From positions 62,001-126,000 of the forward strand of contig NW_021638291.1 of the NCBI RefSeq assembly GCF_900090045.1: 64,000 nt of DNA, in the 5' to 3' direction. Of the stretch, positions 26,911-39,259 are shown piece after piece. Position 1 is the stretch's first letter. Every line of letters begins with the position of its first letter. A program made the position numbers and the translations under genes. The notes beneath the pieces were generated by a model. That model had not been told where the DNA came from. It ran no database searches and was given only the letters and a program-made list of their open reading frames with translations. This DNA comes from Plasmodium malariae (lineage: Eukaryota > Apicomplexa > Aconoidasida > Haemosporida > Plasmodiidae).

Positions 26911-27927
26911 ATGGAACAAAACTTTAAGACTTTCTTATTTGTTAAAATTTCTGTGTTTGTTCTTTTAATTTGGATATGTCTTCTTAACAATGACATGGTA
27001 TGATAATATAATTTAAGGATATTTTTATTATTTATATTTATTGTGTTTAATTTTTATTTATACTATTATTTAGTCTAATAATAAATATTGAATTTGTTCT
27101 TTTAGATGATATTTAACAACCCCGTGGATGTGAATTGCATGTTTCATATAAAAATAGATAGAAGAAATTATCGATTACTAACAAAATATATACATGATAA
27201 GAATTCAATTATTACGGGATTAAAAGAAGATGTACCATATAATAAATTAAATAAAAAAAAAGATATATCTAATAATGAAAATTGGGAGACAGGAAAGAAG
27301 GAATTATCAAGTAGATGTTTTTCAAGAAATATGGGTGTCGATAAAAAAGCTATGAAGAATAAATCTTGTATATTCAAAACAAAAAAATATTCCCATATGG
27401 AAAAAAAAATATTCAAAGAACTCGATTACCAGAATTTTCTTAAAAAAAACAGGACAATTACTGATAAAACGTACAAAAAAATAATCAGTAAAAAATATGG
27501 TTTACGACTAGCTATACCTGTATTATTGTTCTTGTTTTTCTTGATAGTATTCATAGTAGATTTCTCACTAGGTTTTTCTACATCTAAAGTTTCATGGGAA
27601 GGAAGTTTTTTAGGACTATGGCCTTATTTAAAAGAGTTGACTAATGATAAGTATGGATGGTTATCAAAAGTATTAGATTGGTTGAAAAAAAATACATCAG
27701 GATTATGGCACCATTATGGTATGGGGGAGCAGTCTACTGCATGTGATTTGTGTAGTGTTGGATCAAATGGTGTTAACATCAGTGAACAATGCATATTAGG
27801 ACAGTTATTTGGATATATATTCTATTTCGTACCGTTCATTATATTAGGTGTCACATTTATATCATGGATTATTTATTACCATAAAAAAGTTAAAAAATAT
27901 CAAAAAATTAAATTAAAGAAAAGATAA
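26911..27927 (+). CDS. fam-l: fam-l protein, two exons, Cys-containing loop
   Basis: Exon 1 is 26911..26997 (MEQNFKTFLF..., 29 codons, donor GTATGA) and exon 2 is 27106..27927 after TTCTTTTAG; the product is 302 aa, the longest fam protein here, with the shortest intron (108 nt). RNYRLLTKY lies near residues 46-54. The fam-l signature reads MEKKIFKELDYQNFLKKNR, then YKKIISKKYGLRLAIP. Membrane segments are at about 164-182 and 263-288, with tail YYHKKVKKYQKIKLKK. The loop between them has several Trp residues and a Cys pair (ACDLCSVGSNG, then EQCILG) not seen in its neighbours, possibly disulfide-forming if extracellular (inference). It is the downstream partner of the fam-m gene at 21887. Confidence 0.87.
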
Positions 27928-30600
27928 AAATAATAATAAGAAATATATTTCATTCCATAAAGAAGTCTTTAATATGAATTAATGGCTGTAATACCTTTAG
28001 TTAAATTTTATTAATCTCCTCCATAATTACATGTATTTTATAAATGTATATACAAATAAGTCGCCTTTTTTATATACATCTGTCTAATAAATGGTCTTAT
28101 TTTTTTTTTAAATTTGAATTTTTAATATTCTTCAATTTTCACCTTAAAATATTGCTTGAGATTGACTAACATTTTTGAGTTCGTATCTATATATATGTAT
28201 TCAAATAGATTGTCGCTAAAAATAAATATATATACTATATATGGGGATTAAAGTAAATATATAACAGCGCAATCAATATAATTCTGCAGAATCATCTTAA
28301 TTTCTGTTTTATCTAAAAAATGCCGTTTTTCCTTTTTTGTCTTGTTCTAATTTAAAACCAATATTTTTTCGTATTATTAAGAAAAATTATCATAACCTTT
28401 ATATCAGCAATAAATTTATCTTGTTTTTTACATAATAAAAAAAAGTAAATATATGTCGTTACTTTTATATATTTATATTTCTATAACCTCAGAGAGAGCT
28501 AATATTTATTCTGTAAAATAAGCGCATGGAAAGTATTTAACATAACATAATTGTTATAAATAGCTTTTTAGTATATATTTATTTTACTTCTTATAATATA
28601 GATTTGAAGTTATGAACATATGATTAAAATATATTTTTATTAAATTTTAAATATTTACAGTCGCGTAAAAACATATATATTTTTTTATATTTCTACAACT
28701 GAACGAACAGTTATAAACATTAATTATTATATTATTGTACTTATTTGAGGCGTTTATTCAATATTTGAATAAAGGTATTACACATATGTATATGTATATT
28801 ATTAACAATTAATAGATAAACTCCATATATATTTTTATTTTTTATATAACTAAAAAATTGAATTGGTGAATTATATATAGTCATATATTAATAAATGATA
28901 TATATAAATTCTTTTTTATGTTTTTTCATAATATTATAAATTTTAAAAATTTGATTATATCGGTAAAAAGCAAAATTAACTGTAGATATAGACAAAATAA
29001 ATAAATAATTTCGCTATTATATAATAAAGTGCACATATTTTTTATATGTATAATGTATTTTTTATATATGTAAATATATTAATGAGCTAATATTATTTTA
29101 GCGATGCATAAAAATATATGTACTTTACATTAACTATTAATAATTTCTTCAAATTGAAATTTATAATTTTTTAATTAAAATGAAGTTGAAAAGAAAATAT
29201 TTTTATAGGTAGTTTGTAAATATATATCATATTTATGTCAGATAATTTATAATAAGATATACTGAAAAAGTGACACTATTTTCTTACTAGATGTTATTAA
29301 ATAAGTTTAATATATAAAGTTCTCAATACAAAAACTTGAAAATAATATTCTTTTATTAAATTTGATTTTTTATATGTTTAAATGTATATGATAATGTAAT
29401 ACTAATAAATTTCTTAATTGTTATTCTTGAATAAACTTTAAAAAGTATACTTTAGTTAAAAAACATCTACATATATTATTAGTTGTAAAAGTATACGTAG
29501 AAATTGGAGAAAATGGAAACAATGACAATAAGAATTTTAATAGAATATACATATTTGTTTATATGTTAATATCAAATATTTCTGTATTTTACTAAAATAT
29601 TTTCTTTTATGTACATAAAATACATATGTATGTAAATTAATTATATTATGATAATGTTTTTTATTTTGGTGAAGAAGGTGAATAAAATTGTATTTTTATT
29701 TAATTAGATTACTAGGAAATAGAAACGAAATTAGGTATAAAAATAGAAAAATAATAAATTTAATTAGGTAATATTATTAAATATCTAGATATATAAGAAT
29801 ACTAAAATAAATAAATACATTTTTAGTTATAATTCTATGAGTATTAATAGATACATCATATTATTAGCTTTATATAAATTAGTATGTATCACTGTACACT
29901 TTAAATATTCAAAAAGTAATCATATTTTATTTTTTATTTATTTTAGAATTTATAGGCAATTATATATATCATATTTTTGAAATAAACTTGTATTAAAATT
30001 ACCTCATCCTATATTTTTCGGTTCTATGTGAATATTTAATAAGATTAATAATGCAAATTAATATATTATATATGGCTGCAATGTTCGAAAAAATAGTAGT
30101 AAGAACACTCCTATAGTTAAGCACAAAGAAAAACATTACAAAAATATTATTTTGTATAGGTATATAAACCATTTTTATAAGAAAAACTACATAAACAAAA
30201 AAGAAATTATGATAATAAAATTTTTATACAATTAAAAAAACTCGCTTTCACGTATTTATTCTTATCATTTAATAGTATTAGCTTTACATTTATTTGTGTT
30301 TTTATAGTATACATGAGATAAATACATGTAAACACAATTATTCTTTACTAGTAGCTACCAACGAAAAAGTTAATTAAATATTTTGAGCAGGCTTAACATT
30401 AAAACCGTAAAAAAGTTAAATTATTCACCAAAAAAATAAAAAAAAAAATTTTTTTTTGAATTTTTTGCATATTTTTAATTCTTTTGTAACATTATTTTTA
30501 ATTGTTTTTAATTATTTGAATGTATATATGTGTGAAAATCATGCATTACATGTGTGCATATATTTTCTAAAAGTTTTTTAGTTCTCCTATGAACATCTCC
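27928..30600. other. Non-coding AT-rich spacer
   Basis: The first 150 bp resemble the 3' flank of the fam-l gene ending at 39259 (AATATGAAnTAATG-type string). No coding frame was seen after that. Confidence 0.6.
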
Positions 30601-33250
30601 TATTTATCTAACTTTTTTAATTCTCCATTTTATTTCATTTTTCTTCTTTACTTTTTTATAATTAGTTTTTGTAAAATTAAAATGAAAAAAAAGGAACTTA
30701 TTAAACTTTATAGGTATTTGTGTACATGTTTTTAGAAATAACAAAAAGCAAAATTTGAATTTGACAGTTGTGAATAAGATACAGCATTCAGCACACAACA
30801 CTAAAACGATGTAATTATTGTTGTGATATGCTTAATTAAAAGTGCAAAAATTATTTTATTTTCTTTACTTAGATTATCAATCTTCATTGTGTACATGAGT
30901 TTTAAAGTAGTATATATGCAGAAACTTTAATAAATATGAAATAAGAGAACTGCGTGAATTAAGATTAAGTATATATAAAAATTCTCAGTATTATGTTCAC
31001 AAACAATGCTATTCCTTTTGTTAGGTTACTTGTATCTTTTTGAAGACGACCTATTCTTGTAGAAAGAATGATATGCTGAAAAAGGAGAGAATGGAGAAGA
31101 TAAACATTATCTTATAAGGCTATGAAAATGTGATTCCAGGAAAATAAAAAAACGTAAATTAACATAATATGTGATTAATATTGATGCAAATGCTTATGTA
31201 CAATTAGAAATTTTAACATAAATTTTTTTTTCACCTTTTTTTATATTCAGATTGCAATTACAAAGATGTTTTTCTATAAAGGAAGATGAATATTCATATA
31301 AATGTTTTAATGAAAAGTTATTGAAATATATGGTTATGTATCTGTTTACAGCATTTTTTTAATTTATTTTTTCTTTTTTCTGCATGTATGAAAAATCGAA
31401 AGAATAAGCCTCTAATTATATAATTTCTTGGAAATTAGAGATATAAGAGTTAAAAACAACTTTTATCAACATATTTGTATGTGTCAATCATGCTGCTATA
31501 CGTGTGCATTTATATGTGCATACATATGTGTATGTGTACATGTTCATATGAAATGTATGTATGAAAATGCGTATAGGCTCGTGTGTATGGGTACATGTGT
31601 ATACTTACATAATGTAATGTATCCATTTACATATTTCAGTACATATACCTTCATATATTCCAAAAAACTAATATTTATTTTTTAACTTGAAAAATTACAT
31701 TCAGCTATTTACATATATTTTTAACAGAATTTGTGCAAGCATGTTTTCCTGCATAAACACGGGATACATAAAAATAATAATAATTAATGAAACAAATAAG
31801 ATACATTTTTTACAGCTTGATTTATCTATTTCACCTTATGAAACCATTACAGAAATTTCATATTATGACTGAGGTTCAATATATGTAAATTTTTTTTATG
31901 TTATTGTACCCATTATATGTGACGCGAATGAAGAAACGCATATGAAGAATACTTTTATAAAGACACTAATGCTCATCTAATCCATTTAAATCAAAATAAA
32001 TAGAATAAGAAATTTATCATAGGAGCAAAATTTTATGTCAATAAATGAAAAAATTTGAGGGTAAAGTTGAGTTCATACCTATTGATGTTAATAGGATAGC
32101 ATTATTAATGTTTAGATACTTATCTATGCATACTACACACACGCATATATATATGTTTTTCTATAACATATTTCTTTATATTCGTTAGATCATTTATATT
32201 GGAAAGTCGCAAAGGAGGAAACATGTGAATATATATATATGTATACAAATTTTTGCGTATTGAAAATTTATTTACATGATATTACTGGCATTACAAACTT
32301 ATGTTCATCCGCTATAGATATGAACAATTTAGAATAAGTTCATGTGCACAAAAAAGAATGGAACGTATAATAAAATTCAGAAAAATGACAAAGGAGAATA
32401 ACAATAATGCATGAAGTTCGTTGAAACAGTTACTACTTTTATGGATGTTAATAAAGATATGGGATAAAAATAAATATATAAGTAATCTGAATAGTGAGCT
32501 GTTCAAATAAATTAGTTAGATAAGAAATTTGTTTAACAGAAGTCCATTTTATATTACGTAAAAATTGATAATGTACTTATGATTACCTCTATTAATGATC
32601 ATTATTTGGAGTTTAACTAATACATTCATCATGTATATGCAGAAAGAAAAACAAAAGGATATAAAAAATACAAAAACATAAGGAGTAAAAATATAAGCGA
32701 AAAAAAAAAAGTTATTAATTCGTGACAGAATAAAAGAAAATATTTTATATAAGTAAATGAGCGTACAAACACATGAACTGTTCTTATATGCTGATGCATA
32801 TGTTCATAATTTCCACGATAGTTAAGATAGTATCTAAGTAAATATACACATGTAACAATAAATAATATGCACAAGTAAGTTACATTTGCAAGTTTTCTTG
32901 TGATAAATTAATTCATTTAAAACATAAAAAAAGAAAAACATTATGCTTCAATTTTTTTTTTTTTTTTTTTAAATAATTAGATTAGATATAACTATGTAAA
33001 CTTATATGCAATATAAAGTGTTAAAAATGTTAAGAAAAAACAAATACCAGCAAGACTGTAGAGTAAAATGAAAGACATGAAATTAAATTTCATAATGATA
33101 CAAAATTTTGCTATAAATTTAACATTAATACGTTTGTGTGGATATACTTCAATAGATATAATTGTAGTAATAGTATTGTAAAAGGATTTAGTAGTTGTTT
33201 AATAAGGATGACCATAAAAATTTTACTTAATGAAACACTATGAAAATAAT
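30600..33250 (+). pseudogene. Compositionally distinct island with exon-like relics, family unknown
   Basis: G and C are visibly more frequent than in the flanks. Several stretches look coding but none joins into a gene. 30911-31024 reads YICRNFNKYEIRELRELRLS and then a stop, with the same frame staying open to about 31117. After a T-rich tract ending ATTCAG, 31251 onward reads LQLQRCFSIKEDEYSYKCF. After TTTTTAACAG, 31728-31872 ends SISPYETITEISYYD and a stop, with the same frame continuing to about 31978. About 32540-32720 reads SILYYVKIDNVLMITSINDH. Stops and frame changes separate them. This may be a decayed multi-exon gene or displaced internal-chromosome DNA; I cannot name it and the strand is a best guess. 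Confidence 0.3.
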
Positions 33251-35680
33251 AATTTCACTGAACATATGCGTAGCGTGCACTAATTAATTTTTAAAAAATA
33301 TATTAAAATAAAAAACGTCATGGATCTTATTATTATAACATTAAGGATATGTTAAATTAAAAGGAACCTAATCAATTATAGAAAAAGTTATATTTATGTG
33401 AAATGATTATTGAAAATGACATTATATCTAAAATAATTTAAAAAATATTAGGGGTTTAATGTGAATATATATGCATTAGTATATAAATATTTAATAATTC
33501 TTATCTTGGATGTCATATGAATTTATTAAGAACTAAAATGTTTCAAAAAAAATGAAAATTACCTATAGAATGCTTTTTAATTTTGCTTAATATGCATTAT
33601 TAATTAATTTAGATTTGTGTTAATGTATTTAATAAATACGACATACATAAAATAATATAAGAAAAATTGAATTCTCTAAAAATTACAAACTGTATTAGTT
33701 ACATTAACATTTAGAAAATAATTATAAAAATGAATTTTATAAGTTTATGTAATTTTTTTCATTATATATTTTTGATAATAGATAGTATTATTAATTAAGT
33801 TGAACTCTTTTGTTTTTTATTATAAGAAAGAATTTATAATTTTTGGTAGAATTAAGAACATCCAAATGAAAGAATCATTCAAAATATCCCAAACCTAGAA
33901 TATATTTAAATATGATTATATATATACGTCTATATAAGTATATATATACATGAAAAAATGATATAAAAAAAATAATTATCTTATATTTCGACATTCTGTA
34001 GAGTAATATGAATTATGTAGAATATTAAAAATTTAATTATTTTATGTTTTTTTTATTTAATTATTTTTTACATAAGTAATTTTTTTACCTGGATTAGTAT
34101 CATTTTACTGTTATACAGTTAACTTAATATATTTAATATATTATATTTTTATAATTAACTATATTCACTATATTTATATGAAAATATGTAATATAAATAT
34201 TTCTTTCTTTATTCGTATATTCATAAAATACTTATTTTATTTTAGTTACGTAAATATTGTAATTTGTTAGATGATTTTGGTATTATTTATTTATAAATGG
34301 AAAAAAAAATATATACATAGTTATCTTATCCATAAATATATTGAAAAGAAAAACAATATATTAAATTTGTTTCTAAATTTTATTCGATATTACATTATAT
34401 ATAATCTTTTCGTATTTCTTAGCGATATCATTTTTTTTTCTGTTGTAATTTTTTTTTTAATTGCATAATTACTAAAAATGTATTTTCTACTATATTTACT
34501 TTTAGATTTTTTTTCTTTTTTTAATGTTATTATTCTTATAAAATTTACAAATTTATATTTTAAACGAAAAAATGAAAAAAAAATATAAGATATAAATTAC
34601 TCAATTATTAAATTAAAATTTTTTTTTTTATTCATATTACACATAATGAATTCTATTAACTTATATGAAGTATTGCATACTTAAAAATGTAATGGAAATA
34701 TATAAGTGAGTTAAATTCGATAGTACATTTTAAAATATATATATTTTGTACATAAAATAATTCCTTAAATATAATTTTCAAATTATTCTTAAATAGAAGT
34801 TATGCATGTCGTACGTATGCGGCATATGTAACATTATATTTTGTGTTATAAAAAAAATTGACTTTTTTAGTTTTTTTTTTATTTTCATGTGAACAATATA
34901 ATATGCTATACAATTATTTAAGTTTTTCTATTATAAAATAGTATTTAAAAGTTTAGCATGTACAAATAACTAAGCTTATTATTAGGAAACTGACAAAAAA
35001 ATCAATAACTATATTAGTAATATATGTTTATGTACCTGTTCTTATCACATATATATTGTTTTTATTCTGATTATCAAATAAAATTTTTATAAAAAAGAAA
35101 AATGTATTTTGTTTTATTATTTTTCTTAAAAGCATTAATATCTAAAATTTAGAGTTGTTCTGTTATATACTACTATATATATGTATATATTGAGGGTTTA
35201 TTAAAATAATTTGTATTAAAATAAATTCGATTTTGCGTTTTTGATAAATAACTTTATTAAAATTATTTACAAAATTACTATTAAAAGTATCTTTTATTTT
35301 TTATAATTTATATTTTTATTTTATTTATACTAATTAATACTTTTTTGAAGAATAAAATAGCACTGCAAAATATAATACACTTATGTTACTACCTTGTGTA
35401 TAAACAATAACTTTTTTAGTTACATTTATATAAATTATAAAATTCATTAATTCTAGTACAAATGAAAAAATTAATTCTTTTATTTTAGTTAAAGTATTTA
35501 TATTTGTTCTTTTATATAGATATGCACATAATTCACTGATACGTTGAAATAAAATAGTAGAAAATTTTCCTTATATTTCTTGCTGCTTCATGCCATATAA
35601 ATATATGAATATACTTATATGGAAATTTCTAATGAGTAAGTATACTTAATATATATTTAAATAATAAAAACATTTTTTTT
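33251..35680. other. Non-coding AT-rich spacer
   Basis: No coding frame was recognised. The frame at 34271-34468 is a run of Ile/Leu/Phe/Tyr codons as expected from AT-rich DNA. Confidence 0.55.
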
Positions 35681-35689
35681 TCATTGTAA

Positions 35690-36240
35690 TGGACTTTAGT
35701 GAATCTATAGTTAGTTAACATAGTGCGCATGGGATATTAGACGCAATATTCGTTATACTGTTGTCATAAAAAATAAGGAAACATATAATATAGGATTAAT
35801 GATATATTATTTGAAAATGGACATGATACTTAAGACAGTGAGGATTACAATATTGAATATACGATGGAAATTTTAAGTCTAAAGATAAATATAATTCAAA
35901 AACTGTAATCAAAAAATTGATTAGGAAATGGATATTTGTGATATATAAACCATTTTATGTGATAAATATATTTAGTTTTTTTTAAAAAAACTGTTCTATA
36001 TGAATCTCAATTATATGGATGCGTAAAATTAATGTACTTATACTTCCTAAAAAAAATTCTAACGTATTACATATTTACGAGTGCTACTTCAGCAATTAGT
36101 CCTTAGGAATACTTCCTTTAAGAGTAATTACATTACTCTTTTTACTTCTTATTACATTAGGAAATTTACTATAATATATATAATGAATATTAAGACTATT
36201 ATTAAATTCTGAAGTGGGAGATGCAACGTCATTATGGTAA
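35690..36240 (+). other. Possible small gene relic, unassigned
   Basis: Weak coding-like fragments occur in shifting frames: an acidic piece near 35815 (DSEDYNIEYTMEI), a hydrophobic piece near 36105-36160 (LGILPLRVITLLFLLLITLG) and NSEVGDATSLW just before a good donor (TATG then GTAAGT) near 36237. They do not join. The pattern could be the end of a membrane-antigen gene but also chance. Confidence 0.2.
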
Positions 36241-38270
36241 GTTATTTAATTATGTATTTTATTTTTTATTTATATAGTTATAAAAATCTCAAAATAAGCC
36301 AAAGAAATAAAAGAAAATAATATCAAAATACAGTTATAATTAATATTTCTTAATTATATACAATTTTATCATTTATTTAAGAAACATTTGCAATATACTT
36401 AATGAAGCTATGCTTAAAAAATATTGTTCACTATCAAAAATTTTTCCTTATACAGAATATGTATTATACAAAGATATGTTTATATTTTAAAGGAAAAATC
36501 ATATACTAAATATTTTTAACAGCTACTATGTTCTATATTTGATTTAGTATTATAATTTATTTTAAAATAATTTAGTTTTTTGATTTTACATATATATATA
36601 ATATATTCTTGATGATTCAAATAAATGTGATATTAGCATTGCTATATATTCACTAAAAAATATGTGCTTTCTACTTATATATTATACTCGAAAATGTTTC
36701 TCATAGATTTTTACTATAAAAAATGATTGTTTAATTTAATATATAAAATCACAATTAATGTAACTTTACTAATCTAATGAGATAATTTATATTTTTAACA
36801 AAAATTATTTTTTTTAATGGTTACATGTGATCATATAAATGATTTCTTTTAAAAGTTAATTATATATTGCTTTTAATATTTACGTTGTTCTCCATTTAAT
36901 AAAAACAAAACCGATTGTTTTTTTTGATGTTACATATATTTTTTATTTAAAAGTAATCATAACAATTTTAGTTTTTAAATAAATTATTATGAAACATGAG
37001 TTTTTAATAGACTATTTGAAGAACACTTTGATAGATTATTAGATTTATTTGTTATAGTTCAAATATGAAATTATAAGTAAAATATAATGATATTCTCCTT
37101 TAAAAATTGAATTATTAATAGAGTATTAGCAATTTTAGAATTCCTAAATCTTTATAATTATATTAGTAGCTTAAATAACATTTCGAAATTTATATTTTAT
37201 CTTATGTAATTGTTAGATTTAATTCTTTTTTATAAAAATTGCTTAAATATATACTATAAATATAATGATAAAAAAAAACTATATTCATTTTTACAATTCA
37301 TATAATTAAAAAACTACGTTTTTCTAATACGATTATTTATGTGTTCGTGCAGATGATATATTTATACATTATATGTTTATTATATGTTTATTATACTTTT
37401 TCTAAATAAATATATTAACTTAAAAAGAACAAATACGTATATAAAACTACGAACGTTTCATTTAACAAATGATAATTTAATTTTCATCCAATTAAGAGCT
37501 ATATCCACCAAAAATAATTTGGGGAGTATAAAAAATCAGTCTTTATATATCTTCGAAATTTATACTTTTACGGCATATTAGGTGATTCGCTGTAAATTTG
37601 ATTTCTTACTTGTATTAAAGATCAAAATATTACTCATATGTTTATCTAGTTACCAGTTTAAAATTTACAAATAAAATGCAAAGTTATAAAAGTGTAGTTT
37701 TCTTTATAATTATCTTTATTTTATTGTTATAATAATTAAAATTTTTTTACAAATTATTATATTTTCTAGAATATAATTTTAAAAAATTTAGAATTATTAA
37801 TAGGAAAACATCACTGGAATCGGTAATACTTCTACTAGGGGTTGAAACAATATATTATCTATATTCTCTACTATCTATATTCTATATATACACCATATTC
37901 CATATATTATGAAATCATATATCTTCTTTTTTATTTTATTTTGAAAAGAATTAATACAAAAATTATTTACTATTTTAAATAAATTATGTATCTTGAATAT
38001 TTATTAATGCACTCAGTTTATATTTTTTAATTAAATCTATTTTTTTATAAATATTATTGTGATCAAATCTTTAGAGTTTATGTTTGAAATTATTTTTTTC
38101 TATCTCTGTAGAAAAAGAAATTGTAGTTACATATTTTTAATATAATTTTAAGAAGAAATAATGAAAAACTAATTAAATAAATGATAATAGCGTTTTTTTA
38201 ATTAAAGGAATATTATATTATTTTTAATTTTATCCTTGATCTGTATATTACCGCATTAACGATTTACATT
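36241..38270. other. Spacer ahead of the third doublet
   Basis: The open frame at 37384-37581 contains a less repetitive stretch (LRAISTKNNLGSIKNQS), but there is no start context or homology I recognise. The fam upstream motif is at 37859-37876. Confidence 0.5.
37859..37876 (+). promoter_or_regulatory. Shared fam upstream motif (ahead of fam-l 38271)
   Basis: CTATATTCTCTACTATCT lies about 395-412 bp before the start and is followed by a second partial copy (CTATATTCTATATATAC). Function is inferred from recurrence. Confidence 0.3.
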
Positions 38271-39259
38271 ATGGAACGAAAAATTAAGACACTGTTATTT
38301 ATTAAAATTTATGCTTTTGTGTTTATAAGTTGGATATGTCATTTTTACACTTATATGGTTATGATAGTTTTATTTAAATATGTATATATTATTTATATTT
38401 TTCGAGTTTTATTTTTTGCAAGATTTTATCTTAGTGTGAATTTATTCATTTGATTAAATAATAAATTTTTTTTTTGCTTTTTCAGAGTAAGCAAAACAAA
38501 TATTTGGTTGAGTGCTACAATCATCGTAGAAAAATATACGCAAGAAACTATCGTTTACTGGCGAAATATAAGCAGGATAAGGATTCAATTATTGTATGTT
38601 TAGAGGAAGAAATACCAAATAGAGTTAACGATAAAAAAAATATATCTAATAGTAAAAAATTGGACTCAGGAGAAAAGAAACAGTCAAATGGAAATTTCCC
38701 AATAAATATAAGAGGCCATAAAAAAAATATTAAAAATAAATCTTGTATATTTGAAACTAAACAGTATTCTTATATGGAAAAAAAAATATTCAAAGAACTT
38801 GATTATGTAGATTTTCTTAAAAACAACAGAACAATAAGCAATAATACTTATAAAAAAATAATGTATAAAAAATGCGGATTGCGATTTGCTTTACCTATAT
38901 TTCTATTATTAATCTTATCAATATCATTTGTGTTAGATAATTTTTATCAATATGGGATGTTTGATGGTTTGTTTAGATTAATAACAAAGTACTCAGGATT
39001 CAAATGGATGGAAGATTTAACTTCAAAATTGTGGAATTCCCCATTTAAATGGTTATTTATAAGTCAAAAAGCGATTAGTAAATCAAGTGGTACACCAAGG
39101 AAACTCTGTATAGATGGATATATGGTTTCAGTGAGTTTTTGTGGATTTTTTATATATTTTGTACCTTTTATTATATTAGGTATCATACTTATTTTAGGGG
39201 TTGTTTATTACCATAAGAAGGTTAAAAAATATGAAAAAATTAAGTTTACAAAAAGATAA
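38271..39259 (+). CDS. fam-l: fam-l protein, two exons, putative exported two-TM protein
   Basis: Exon 1 is 38271..38357 (MERKIKTLLF..., 29 codons, donor GTTATG) and exon 2 is 38486..39259 after GCTTTTTCAG; the product is 286 aa. It is very close to the fam-l gene at 38 (QNKYLVECYNH versus HNKILAECYRN, same acceptor tract and similar Lys-rich region), so these two are recent sisters. RNYRLLAKY lies near residues 48-56. The fam-l signature reads MEKKIFKELDYVDFLKNNR. Membrane segments are at about 164-181 and 250-272, with tail YYHKKVKKYEKIKFTK. Exon 1 stays open into the intron to 38453, so an unspliced message would give a short hydrophobic peptide. It pairs with the fam-m gene 3.5 kb downstream. 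Confidence 0.87.

Noticed and set aside
31428..31685. Cys/Val/Tyr-rich 85-codon frame
   Set aside because: It is produced by alternating TGTATG/ACATAT text. It has no start context and no domain pattern, so it is treated as part of the unexplained island.
32312..32874. Two minus-strand hydrophobic open frames
   Set aside because: They consist of Phe/Leu/Ile runs antisense to more protein-like plus-strand fragments; there is no support for expression.
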